Source: Nocardia niigatensis NBRC 100131
GTDB taxonomy: Bacteria > Actinomycetota > Actinomycetes > Mycobacteriales > Mycobacteriaceae
Length of the DNA stretch: 64,000 nt
Assembly: GCF_000308655.1 (NCBI RefSeq)
Contig: NZ_BAGC01000043.1
Coordinates: 248,001-312,000, forward strand
Direction: 5' to 3'
A program made the position numbers and the translations under genes. The notes under the pieces were generated by a model. That model was not told where the DNA came from, made no database searches, and was given only the letters and a program-made list of their open reading frames with translations. Shown here in pieces: positions 54,620 to 61,938 of this stretch (its first letter is position 1; each line of letters opens with the position of its first letter).

Positions 54620-54813
54620 TACTGCTCCACCCGGATGGCCAGGGCCGGGCAGCGCGCGGCGGCGTCCAGCACCTTCGGCAGCAGTTCGGCGGCCGGGTTC
54701 GCGTCGAGCAGGACGACGATGCCATCCTCGTCGCGCTGGTCGAACACCTCCGGCGCGGCCACCACACACTGACCACCGCCACAGCACTTGATCTCGTCGA
54801 TGTCGATCCTCAT
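54619..54813 (-). CDS. Small 3Fe-4S-type ferredoxin
   Basis: A 64-residue ferredoxin for a P450: cysteines in KCCGGGQC (Cys10/11, Cys16) and RCPALA (Cys55), with QCVVAAPEVFDQ between, the layout of single-cluster [3Fe-4S] or [4Fe-4S] ferredoxins beside CYP genes. The residue in the usual second-ligand place is Gly, which suits a three-iron cluster. Adjacent to both its reductase and the P450. Confidence 0.93.
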   Translation of the reverse strand: MRIDIDEIKCCGGGQCVVAAPEVFDQRDEDGIVVLLDANPAAELLPKVLDAAARCPALAIRVEQ

Positions 54814-54828
54814 GAAATGCCTCCTCTC

Positions 54829-56019
54829 CTACCAGGTCACCGGGAGTTCGTGGACGCCGTAGACGACCATCTCGTCGCGCATCGGGACCGCCTCGAGCGG
54901 TACCGCGAGCCGCAGCTCCGGGAAGCGTTCGAACAGCGCGGTCAGGGCGATCCGCAGCTCCAGCCGGGCCAGCTGCTGGCCGATGCACTGATGGATGCCG
55001 AAGCCGAACGCCACGTGCGGGCTGTGCAGGCGCAGCAGGTCCAGGGTTTCCGGATCGTCGGGGAACTGCGCCGGGTCGCGGTTGGCCGCGGGCAGATGCG
55101 CGACCACGGTGCTGCCCGCCGGGATCACGTGGCCGCCTATCTCGACATCCTCCAAAGCCGTTCGGCGAACACCGAATTGGATGACGCTCAGATAGCGCAG
55201 CAGCTCCTCCACCACGGCGTCGGCGTGCTCGGGCGCGGCGCACAGCAGCGCCGGCTGGGCGGGATCGCGCAGCAGGCACAGGGTGCTCAGGGCGATCATG
55301 TTGGCGGTGGTCTCGTGCCCGGCGACCAGCAGCAGTACGCCGATGCCCGCGAGTTCCTCGTCGGTGAGGTCGCCGTCCCGGACCAGCGCGCTGAGAATGT
55401 CCTCGGCGGGCTCGGTCCGTTTCTGGACGGCCAGCCGGTGGATCAGCTGGTTCAGCTCCCGCTGGGCCTGCGCCACCTCCTCGGGCGGCGCGCCGAGCCG
55501 CAGCAGGGTGGCCGAATTGTGCTGGAACTCGGCACGATCCGCGTACGGCACCCCGAGCAGTTCGCAGATGACCAGCGAGGGGATCGGCAGCGCGAAGTCC
55601 CGCACGAGGTCGATCGGACCGGTGGCCGCCGCCATGGCGTCCAGGTGCTCGGCGACGATCCGCTCCACCGCCGGGGCCAGCGCGCGGATGCGCCGCACCG
55701 TGAACTGACCGGTGAGCATCTTGCGCAGGCGGGTGTGGTCCGGCGCGTCCATGAAGATGAACCAGCCCGGCGGGGCCGGCGGAATCTCTTGCGAGCCACG
55801 GTGATTGCCGGTGACGCCGCGGCGGCGTGAGCTGAAGCGCGGATCGGACAGCACGGCCCGCACGTCGGCGTACCGGGTGACGAGCCGGCCGTCGATGCCG
55901 TCCGGCAGGGTGACGTGCGCGACCGGATCCTGCTCGCGCAGCTCCCGGTATTCCCCAGGCGGGCTGAACGGGCAGGTCCGGACCACGGGCTGGCTCCCGG
56001 CGAGCTGTGTTGAGGTCAT
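54829..56019 (-). CDS. Cytochrome P450
   Basis: A 396-residue soluble bacterial P450. It has AGHETTAN (233-240, oxygen activation), EELLRYLS (ExxR-type region), and the haem-binding FGFGIHQCIGQQLAR with Cys345. Sequence style (ADVRAVLSDPRFSS, WFIFMDAPDHTRLRKMLTGQ) is near the CYP105-like group. It hydroxylates an unidentified substrate using electrons from the two following genes. First gene of a minus-strand run that continues through the two-component system. Confidence 0.95.
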   Translation of the reverse strand: MTSTQLAGSQPVVRTCPFSPPGEYRELREQDPVAHVTLPDGIDGRLVTRYADVRAVLSDPRFSSRRRGVTGNHRGSQEIPPAPPGWFIFMDAPDHTRLRKMLTGQFTVRRIRALAPAVERIVAEHLDAMAAATGPIDLVRDFALPIPSLVICELLGVPYADRAEFQHNSATLLRLGAPPEEVAQAQRELNQLIHRLAVQKRTEPAEDILSALVRDGDLTDEELAGIGVLLLVAGHETTANMIALSTLCLLRDPAQPALLCAAPEHADAVVEELLRYLSVIQFGVRRTALEDVEIGGHVIPAGSTVVAHLPAANRDPAQFPDDPETLDLLRLHSPHVAFGFGIHQCIGQQLARLELRIALTALFERFPELRLAVPLEAVPMRDEMVVYGVHELPVTW

Positions 56020-56120
56020 CGACGTCCCTTTCCGAACGAGTGGCGATCCGCTGCTGCGGTACCAACCACCCTGCCGCCGGGACCTGGTGGCCGTCGTCGT
56101 CCGGACGTGGACTTTCGGAG

Positions 56121-56136
56121 TACCGCGCGCGCGGTA
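56121..56136. promoter_or_regulatory. Perfect 16-bp palindrome upstream of the P450 run
   Basis: TACCGCGCGCGCGGTA lies 6 bases past the NUDIX stop and about 100 bases before the P450 start. It could be a regulator site for the P450 genes or the stem of a NUDIX terminator; no T-run follows. Confidence 0.4.
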
Positions 56137-56142
56137 TGCCGG

Positions 56143-56628
56143 CTACGCGCCGGGCGCGGCGACGTGCTCGCGCAGGCGGTCGAGGTAGGGGCGCTGGCCC
56201 TTGACGAGTTTCTCGTGCGCGGTGTCGAGGTCGAACCAGGCGGTCCGGTCGATCTCAGGGAATTCGGTAACTCGCCCGGATCGCGGCGGCCATTCCATTT
56301 CGAATGTGCCCGGCACCACCAGCGCCGGATCCAGGTCGCCCTCGACGGCCCACACCGTGACCTGCTTCTTACTGCTGCCGCTGCCGTACTGGACATCGCC
56401 GAGCGGAATCCATTCCCCGTCCGGCACGGGCAGGCCGAGTTCTTCGACGAATTCGCGGCGGGCGGCGTCGCGGGCCTGCTCCGCGGCGGGCTCGTACTCG
56501 CCCTTGGGGATGGACCAGGCGGAGGCGTCCTTCTTCGCCCACAGCGGTCCGCCCATATGCCCGATCAGCACTTCGAGGCCGGTGGTACGGCGGAACAGCA
56601 GGACTCCGGCGCTGTATCTGACGCTCAT
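56143..56628 (-). CDS. NUDIX hydrolase
   Basis: A 161-residue pyrophosphatase. The Nudix box runs from about residue 43 to 66, ending AARREFVEELGL; the first Gly to Glu distance is one residue longer than the textbook GX5E, as in several ADP-ribose-type relatives. VRYSAGVLLFRR and FDLDTAHEKLVKGQRPYLDR are typical of the DUF-type NUDIX proteins of actinobacteria. The substrate is unknown. Confidence 0.88.
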   Translation of the reverse strand: MSVRYSAGVLLFRRTTGLEVLIGHMGGPLWAKKDASAWSIPKGEYEPAAEQARDAARREFVEELGLPVPDGEWIPLGDVQYGSGSSKKQVTVWAVEGDLDPALVVPGTFEMEWPPRSGRVTEFPEIDRTAWFDLDTAHEKLVKGQRPYLDRLREHVAAPGA

Positions 56629-56842
56629 GGCACCGAGTTTGCCGAATCGGCGCGCGGGCGCACACTTCGGGCGCTACTGTGGGCGGCACTGCGGCAACCC
56701 GGACGTTCAGGATTATTTCCCAATAACGGACGAATATTCCCCGCGTGGCCTCTTGCGCCCGAAACCTGTTCGGCAGCATCGCCTTCCATTAAGCTCCTGA
56801 ATTCGGATCGGCCACACACTTGACGACGGATTGGATAACCGC

Positions 56843-57577
56843 ATGGAGTTCCGCAGCACCTGCGCGACTGCCACCCTGGTGATCGGCGCGCTCGTGACCC
56901 AGGCCGCCGTGCTATCGATGGCAACGGGCCCGGCGAACGCCGAGCCCACCGTGCCGGTCCTGGTGTACTCGACCAAGCTGGTCGACAAGACCGTCGTCAC
57001 CACGCTCAAGGGCGGCACCTTCGAACTGTCGCAGCCCTCCGCGGACTCCACGACCCCGGACATGGCGGTCAAGCCCGCCGACGTGGTGAACGTGAAAGAC
57101 GCCGACGGCAAGCTGCTGCTCACCCTGCCGCTGGCCTTCCACCTCGGACCCATCGACATTCCGGTCAAGCCGGAGGTACAGCAGGACGGCACCGTGCTGG
57201 CCCTCACCCCCGAGAAGCCGGCCGATGTCTCGCTGTCGCAGCCGCTGGTCGTGAAACCGGTTGCCTCGCAACTGGAGAACGACCGCGCACTGAGCAGCTT
57301 CACCACCCAGTTCAGCCTCGCCACCGCCGTCGGCACCTTCGTCGGCACCGCCATCGGCGCGACCATCGGCTGCGTCGTCACCCTGGTGGCCGGCTGCATC
57401 CCGGGCCTGACCACCGGCGCCGCCGCGGGCGGCATCATCGGCACCATCGCCCTCGGCGGCCCGGTCCTCATCGCCTCGGGCATCGACCTGCTCTCCACCA
57501 TGCAGGCCCCGGACGGCAGCACCAAGTGGGCCGACAAGACCGCGGCCGCGCCACAGCCCGCTCAGCCGGCAAACTGA
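56843..57577 (+). CDS. Secreted protein with Gly-rich hydrophobic C-terminal region
   Basis: A 244-residue exported protein: signal peptide 1-33 (LVIGALVTQAAVLSMATGPA, cleavage after ANA), a beta-rich domain (40-145) and a hydrophobic Gly/Ala/Thr-rich stretch (about 165-225, AVGTFVGTAIGATIGCVVTL then AGCIPGLTTGAAAGGIIG) with two Cys. Many Nocardia genomes carry several such proteins; function is unknown. The hydrophobic part could insert in a membrane or aggregate. ATG 56843; a TTG at 56831 is less likely. Confidence 0.72.
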   Translation: MEFRSTCATATLVIGALVTQAAVLSMATGPANAEPTVPVLVYSTKLVDKTVVTTLKGGTFELSQPSADSTTPDMAVKPADVVNVKDADGKLLLTLPLAFHLGPIDIPVKPEVQQDGTVLALTPEKPADVSLSQPLVVKPVASQLENDRALSSFTTQFSLATAVGTFVGTAIGATIGCVVTLVAGCIPGLTTGAAAGGIIGTIALGGPVLIASGIDLLSTMQAPDGSTKWADKTAAAPQPAQPAN

Positions 57578-57647
57578 CGCGACCGGCGCCGGTGGGCGCC
57601 AATTAGGTGATTCCACTGTGCAATCCGCCGTGCCCGCCGGTGGCCGG

Positions 57648-58451
57648 CTACCGCGGGAAGCGGGTGGCACGAATGTCCTGGACGGCGGCGTCCAGATCGG
57701 CCGCCACACGTTCGAGTCGCGCCCCGAGCTCGGGTGCCGGGTTCATCCCTATCGCGTCCCGCAGCGCCCGCCCCGAGGCCTGGACGCGCTCGATCACCCG
57801 GTCGTGCAGGTCGTGAGCGATGCGATCGCGGTCCGCCATGACCGCGATCGTCGCCGAGTCCCGGTGGCTGCGCAGGGTGTCGCGCTGCACCTGCTCGTGC
57901 ATGCGCACATTGACGATCTTCACGGCCGCGATGACGGCGAGCGCCTCGATGATCCGCTCATCCTCGTCGCTGAACGCGCCTCCGCGTTTGTTGGTCAGGT
58001 ACATGTCGCCGAGGAGCATGCCCCGGTAACGCAGGGGCACGCCCAGGAAACTGCGCATGGGCGGATGCCCCTCGGGCCAGCCCTCGAAGAGCGGACTCTT
58101 GGTGACGTCGGCCAGCCGGACCGGATGCTCCCCGCACAGCACCGCGCCGAGCACGCCCCGGCCGTGCGGCCAGTGCCCGATCCGGCGCACCGCCTCCGCG
58201 TCCATACCGACCGGAAAGAACTGCCCCAGCCGGCGTTCCCCACTCCCGTCGTCCGGTCCCAGCAAACCCAGTGCGCCGTACTGCGCATCGACCAGCCGGA
58301 CCGCCGCGGTCACCAGCCGCCGCAGCACCAGATCCACATCCAGGTCCGAGACCACGGCGTACACCGCCTCGACCAGATCGTGCAGTCGTTCTCGCGAGGC
58401 AGCCAGTTCACGCAGTTCGTCCGGTATGACAACCCATGGCTCATCGGACAT
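57648..58451 (-). CDS. GAF protein with histidine-kinase dimerisation helix, no ATPase
   Basis: A 267-residue protein like the middle of mycobacterial DevS/DosS. Residues 36-185 are a GAF domain (LVDAQYGALGLLGPD, RGVLGAVLCGEHPVRLADVT, SFLGVPLRYRGMLLGDMYLT). Residues 205-235 are DRDRIAHDLHDRVIERVQAS, a HisKA_3 helix with the phospho-His in place (His216). The protein ends about 30 residues later with no HATPase domain, so it cannot phosphorylate itself alone. It may be a partner of another kinase, a sensor without kinase action, or a truncation. ATG 58451 is the likely start. Confidence 0.82.
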   Translation of the reverse strand: MSDEPWVVIPDELRELAASRERLHDLVEAVYAVVSDLDVDLVLRRLVTAAVRLVDAQYGALGLLGPDDGSGERRLGQFFPVGMDAEAVRRIGHWPHGRGVLGAVLCGEHPVRLADVTKSPLFEGWPEGHPPMRSFLGVPLRYRGMLLGDMYLTNKRGGAFSDEDERIIEALAVIAAVKIVNVRMHEQVQRDTLRSHRDSATIAVMADRDRIAHDLHDRVIERVQASGRALRDAIGMNPAPELGARLERVAADLDAAVQDIRATRFPR

Positions 58452-58614
58452 GTCGCACAGGCTACCCAGCGGCAACCTCGAGGTATTCACGTTCGAGACC
58501 GGGTGTCGCCGAAGAGATCACGAGACACGCCGCGACACGCGGAGTTCAAGATCGAGGCGCCCGCAGACGAGGAGTTTTGCCGGGTTTTCCGCAGCGCCGG
58601 ATCGCGCGGTGGAC

Positions 58615-59190
58615 TCAGCGGGCGCGGCGCAGGTCCGCGGCCAACCACGGATGCTCGGCGACCGCGGCCCACGCCCTGCCCCAGGGGAATTGGCGGCGGT
58701 GGTCCGCGCCGTCGCCGGGCTCGTGCGCCTGCTGGGTGTCATCACCCGCGAGAACGGTTACGCCCCAGCCGGAAAGGCTGCGCATCGCCTTCTGCAGCGG
58801 CGGGAAACCGAGCTGGGCGTCGTTCGAGTACGGCACCGCGACGATGGGCAGCCTCTTGCCCACCCCTTCCACCAGCAGCCCGAGCGGAAGCGTGTCCGAG
58901 ATGCCGACGGCCCACTTCGCCAACGAATTACCCGTGAGCGGCGCCACGATCATCGCGTCAGCGGGCGGCAGGACATCCGGTTCGTCCGGCGCCTTGTACT
59001 CGTTCCGCACCGGATGACCGGTCTTCCCCTCGAGCGCGTCCACATCGATGAACCGCCGCCCGTACGGCGAGGCGACTACACACACGTCCCAGCCGTCCGC
59101 CTGTGCGAGATCGACCAGTGTGCCCACATCGCCGGCAGCGGGCGAACCGGTCACGATGGCGTAAAGGACGGGGCTCCCTTGATCGTTCAT
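58615..59190 (-). CDS. Flavoprotein (PPC decarboxylase-like fold)
   Basis: A 191-residue protein of the HFCD/flavoprotein type: YAIVTGSPAAGDVGTLVDLA, VVASPYGRRFIDVDALEGKT, and the Ala-Pro-Leu-Thr-Gly-Asn segment ADAMIVAPLTGNSLAKWAVG with ISDTLPLG, which is the FMN-binding site in this family. It is probably an FMN-dependent decarboxylase or cysteine-modifying enzyme; the substrate is unknown. The C-terminal 40 residues are poorly typed. Confidence 0.75.
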   Translation of the reverse strand: MNDQGSPVLYAIVTGSPAAGDVGTLVDLAQADGWDVCVVASPYGRRFIDVDALEGKTGHPVRNEYKAPDEPDVLPPADAMIVAPLTGNSLAKWAVGISDTLPLGLLVEGVGKRLPIVAVPYSNDAQLGFPPLQKAMRSLSGWGVTVLAGDDTQQAHEPGDGADHRRQFPWGRAWAAVAEHPWLAADLRRAR

Positions 59191-59194
59191 GGGT

Positions 59195-59356
59195 CTATCG
59201 TCTCCCGGCGGGAAGGATCAAGGGGCGGGTCCAGGATCGGGCGGCGGTGCCGAGATAGTCGGCGACCCTGGGGAATTCGGTGCGCGGCCGCGGCTCGTCA
59301 CCAAGAAGGGCGACCAGTTCGTCACGGCGTCGCGGGGCGAGCGCCATGTCCCTCAT
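59195..59356 (-). CDS. Possible small gene before the flavoprotein gene
   Basis: A 53-codon frame with protein-like content (RRDELVALLGDEPRPRTEFP, VADYLGTAARSW), ending 4 bases before the flavoprotein ATG, where translation could be coupled. ATG 59356 or 59347 (GAGGGA just upstream) are starts. It may be a genuine small protein or a fragment of a decayed gene. Confidence 0.35.
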   Translation of the reverse strand: MRDMALAPRRRDELVALLGDEPRPRTEFPRVADYLGTAARSWTRPLILPAGRR

Positions 59357-59412
59357 CCGATCGATCCCGAGCCGCCGACCTGGATTCCGGGCCGCGTCGC
59401 CCGGTTCGGTGC

Positions 59413-60006
59413 CTAAACCCGTAGACCGTTGATGAGGGCCAGGACCGCGGGTTCGGTTTGGGCGCGGGCGGTTTCGGGGTCCTCGGCATTGGCGATGAAC
59501 ATGGCCGCTTCGCCGAGGGCCGAGAGGATCATCAGGGCGAGGGGGCGGATGTCCAGATCGCCGCGCAGGACGCCGGCCGCGATCCCGGATTCGAGGCCGG
59601 CGACCACCAGGCCCAGACCGTACTTCTCGTCGACCGCGCGCCACTCCTGCCAGCCCAGCACCGACGGCGCGTCGATGAGGGTGATGCGGACGCGTTCGGG
59701 GTCGACGCAGGAGAGCAGGAAGTTGTGCAGCCCGGCTTCGAGGACGGCCAGCGGGTCGGCCGGCGGGGCCTCGGCCATGGTTTCGGCGACCTGCTGCAGG
59801 ATCTCCTGCTGCACCTGTTCGTAGACCGCGCGGAACAGGTCTTTCTTGTCCTTGAACTGGTGGTAAAGCGCGCCGCGGGAGCTGCCGGCGCGCTCCACGA
59901 TCTCGGGGGTGCTGACCGACGCGTAGCCGCGTTCGGCGAAGAGTTCGCGCGCGGCGGCCATCAAATTCGCGCGGGTCGACTCGGATCGTTCGGCTTGCCT
60001 GATCAT
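59413..60006 (-). CDS. TetR-family regulator
   Basis: A 197-residue repressor: STRANLMAAARELFAERGYA, SVSTPEIVERAGSSRGALYH and QFKDKKDLFRAVYEQV form the DNA-binding domain; the C-terminal part is of the TetR_C type with EQVQQEILQQVAETMAEAPP and LSALGEAAMFIANAED. ATG 60006 has AAAGGTG 4 bases upstream. Divergent from an alpha/beta hydrolase, with a palindrome between them. Confidence 0.93.
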   Translation of the reverse strand: MIRQAERSESTRANLMAAARELFAERGYASVSTPEIVERAGSSRGALYHQFKDKKDLFRAVYEQVQQEILQQVAETMAEAPPADPLAVLEAGLHNFLLSCVDPERVRITLIDAPSVLGWQEWRAVDEKYGLGLVVAGLESGIAAGVLRGDLDIRPLALMILSALGEAAMFIANAEDPETARAQTEPAVLALINGLRV

Positions 60007-60053
60007 CGACACCTTTCTGGCTCTGTTGGTGGATCGTAGCGCGAAGCCATTGA

Positions 60054-60070
60054 AAACAGGCAGCCTGTTT
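60054..60070. promoter_or_regulatory. TetR operator AAACAGGC-A-GCCTGTTT
   Basis: A perfect 17-bp palindrome in the 115-base gap between the TetR gene and the hydrolase. Arms, spacing and AT-rich ends are those of TetR operators. A GTTAGT/TTGAAA patch follows. Confidence 0.78.
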
Positions 60071-60121
60071 GTTAGTTTGAAATCATTCTTCACCGTCTCT
60101 GCTCCTAGAGGAGTCATCCAG

Positions 60122-61024
60122 ATGACGCACACCATCTCCCCCGAATCCCGCGCCGCCTGGCGCGACCCCGCCCTCGGCGCCCGCCGCGAGCTCGCCCTGC
60201 CGCAGGGCACGCTGAACGTCTTCGAGAGCGGCAGCGGCGATCCCGTCGTCTTCGTGCACGGACTACTGGTCAACGCCAACCTGTGGCGCCAGGTCATTCC
60301 GGGACTCTCCGGCGAATTCCACTGTGTGGCAATCGATCTGCCCTTCGGCTCGCACACCATCGCCATGCCCGGCGCTGACCTGAGCGCTCCCGGCCTGGCC
60401 CAGCTGGTCATCCAGGCCATCGAAGAACTCGGTCTGGGCCCGGTCACCCTGGTGGGCAATGATTCCGGCGGCGCGTTCAGCCAGCTGGTCGTCGCCGCCC
60501 GCCCCGATCTGATCGCCCGCCTGGTGCTGACCTCCTGCGACGCCTACGAGAACTTCCCGCCGCCGTTCTTCGACTACATCGGCCTGGCGGCCCGCACCCC
60601 GGGCGCGCTCACCGCCCTGGCGCTGAGCATGCGCATCCGCCCGGTTCGCCGCCTGCCCATCGCCTACGGCTGGCTGGCCCGCGGCCCGATCGAGCGCGCG
60701 GTCAGCGACTCCTATGCGCTGCCGGTCGGCACCAAGGCCATTCGCGAGGACGTCCGCCGCACCATCGGCGGGCTCGACAACCAGTACACCCTCGCCGCCG
60801 CAAAGACTTTCGCGGATTTCAAGAAGCCGGTGCTGCTGGCCTGGTCGGCCGGCGATCGCTTCTTCCCGGACCGCTACGCCGAGCGCCTGGCCGCCGAGTT
60901 CCCCGATGCCCGCATCGAATGGATCCGCGATTCGCGCACCTACTCGCCGGAGGATCAGCCCGCGCAGCTGATCGGTGCGATCCGCGTCTTCCTGGACGCG
61001 ACCCGCGCCGAGACCCGGCCCTGA
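60122..61024 (+). CDS. Alpha/beta hydrolase with Asp at the nucleophile position
   Basis: A 300-residue alpha/beta-hydrolase fold protein. VVFVHGLLVNANLW gives the oxyanion-hole region, and the nucleophile elbow is VGNDSGGA, with Asp114 at the third position of the G-x-Nuc-x-G turn, as in haloalkane dehalogenases and epoxide hydrolases, followed by Ser115. Near the C-terminus, where a catalytic His usually stands, the sequence is RDSRTYSPEDQP, with no His. The reaction is therefore uncertain. ATG 60122 has GAGGAG 9 bases upstream. Likely repressed by the neighbouring TetR. Confidence 0.85.
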   Translation: MTHTISPESRAAWRDPALGARRELALPQGTLNVFESGSGDPVVFVHGLLVNANLWRQVIPGLSGEFHCVAIDLPFGSHTIAMPGADLSAPGLAQLVIQAIEELGLGPVTLVGNDSGGAFSQLVVAARPDLIARLVLTSCDAYENFPPPFFDYIGLAARTPGALTALALSMRIRPVRRLPIAYGWLARGPIERAVSDSYALPVGTKAIREDVRRTIGGLDNQYTLAAAKTFADFKKPVLLAWSAGDRFFPDRYAERLAAEFPDARIEWIRDSRTYSPEDQPAQLIGAIRVFLDATRAETRP

Positions 61025-61051
61025 CCGGGCGGACGGCACGCTGACCGGGCG

Positions 61052-61870
61052 TCAGAAGTCGCCGTCGAAGCCGCCGATATCGCCGTAGTCACCGAAGTCC
61101 TGGCCGCCCAGGTCGGCGCCGGGGTCGTAACCACCCTGGTCATAGCCGCCCTGGTCGGAACCGGGATCGTAGGCGTTCTGGTCGTAACCGCCGTCGGCGG
61201 CGTCCAGCCCGGCCTGATAGCCGTCGCCGTAACCGCTCTCGAAGGCGGCCGAGTCGTAGCCAACGCCGGACATCCCGCCGAAGAGGGCGTTGAACAGCAC
61301 CGCCGAGCCGACGCCCCAGGCGCCGGCGACCAGGGCGGTCTTCCACCACGGCTCGGAGTACCAACCGGCCGGAACGGGACGGCCCGCGACCCGGCCACCC
61401 GGGTAATAGTTCGGGGTGGAGGGGGACGGCGTGGGCGAGGCCTCGATGCGCCGCCCGTCGTATTCGATCGCGCGATCCTCGGTCACCCGGCCGGCACTGC
61501 GCTGCCCCTCGAGCTCCGGTACGGCCGGGCCCGGGTCCATCCCCATGGCCGAGCGCGCGGCCCCCACGTAGTAAAGCCCTTCCAGCGCCGTCTCTTTCGC
61601 CAGCCGGGCCTGCGCGGGCGTGGTGGCCTGCTCGATCTGTGAGCCCGCGGCATTGAACCGCTCCCCCGCGTCGGCGAGGGCCTGCTTCGACGCGTCGTCC
61701 GTGCCGGTGAGGTTGTAGACCTGCCCGCCGAGCCGCTCGATCACCCGGCGCGCATCAGCCTTGGCGTCCTCGAGCTGGGTGCCGGAACGCGAAAGTTGTG
61801 CGCGGTTGACCGCCACCACAGCCAGCAGGACAACCACCAGGACGAGGAGCAGAACGACGACCGTAGCCAC
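61052..61870 (-). CDS. Membrane-anchored protein with Gly/Tyr/Asp repeat tail
   Basis: A 272-residue protein. Residues 3-21 are a hydrophobic anchor, 24-115 predicted helical/coiled (LEDAKADARRVIERLGGQVY, SKQALADAGERFNAA), 140-170 Pro/Ser/Thr-rich, 175-200 a second hydrophobic stretch (WWKTALVAGAWGVGSAVLFN), and 215-272 an acidic tail with GYDQ/YDPG repeats. It resembles actinobacterial DUF1542-type membrane proteins, but I am not certain. Convergent with the hydrolase gene. Confidence 0.65.
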   Translation of the reverse strand: MATVVVLLLVLVVVLLAVVAVNRAQLSRSGTQLEDAKADARRVIERLGGQVYNLTGTDDASKQALADAGERFNAAGSQIEQATTPAQARLAKETALEGLYYVGAARSAMGMDPGPAVPELEGQRSAGRVTEDRAIEYDGRRIEASPTPSPSTPNYYPGGRVAGRPVPAGWYSEPWWKTALVAGAWGVGSAVLFNALFGGMSGVGYDSAAFESGYGDGYQAGLDAADGGYDQNAYDPGSDQGGYDQGGYDPGADLGGQDFGDYGDIGGFDGDF

Positions 61871-61938
61871 GCGACCAGCCTACGCGGCAGCATTCGCCGT
61901 ACTGTTGCTACGCACTGTGATCTTCCTGAAGGCTCGAC

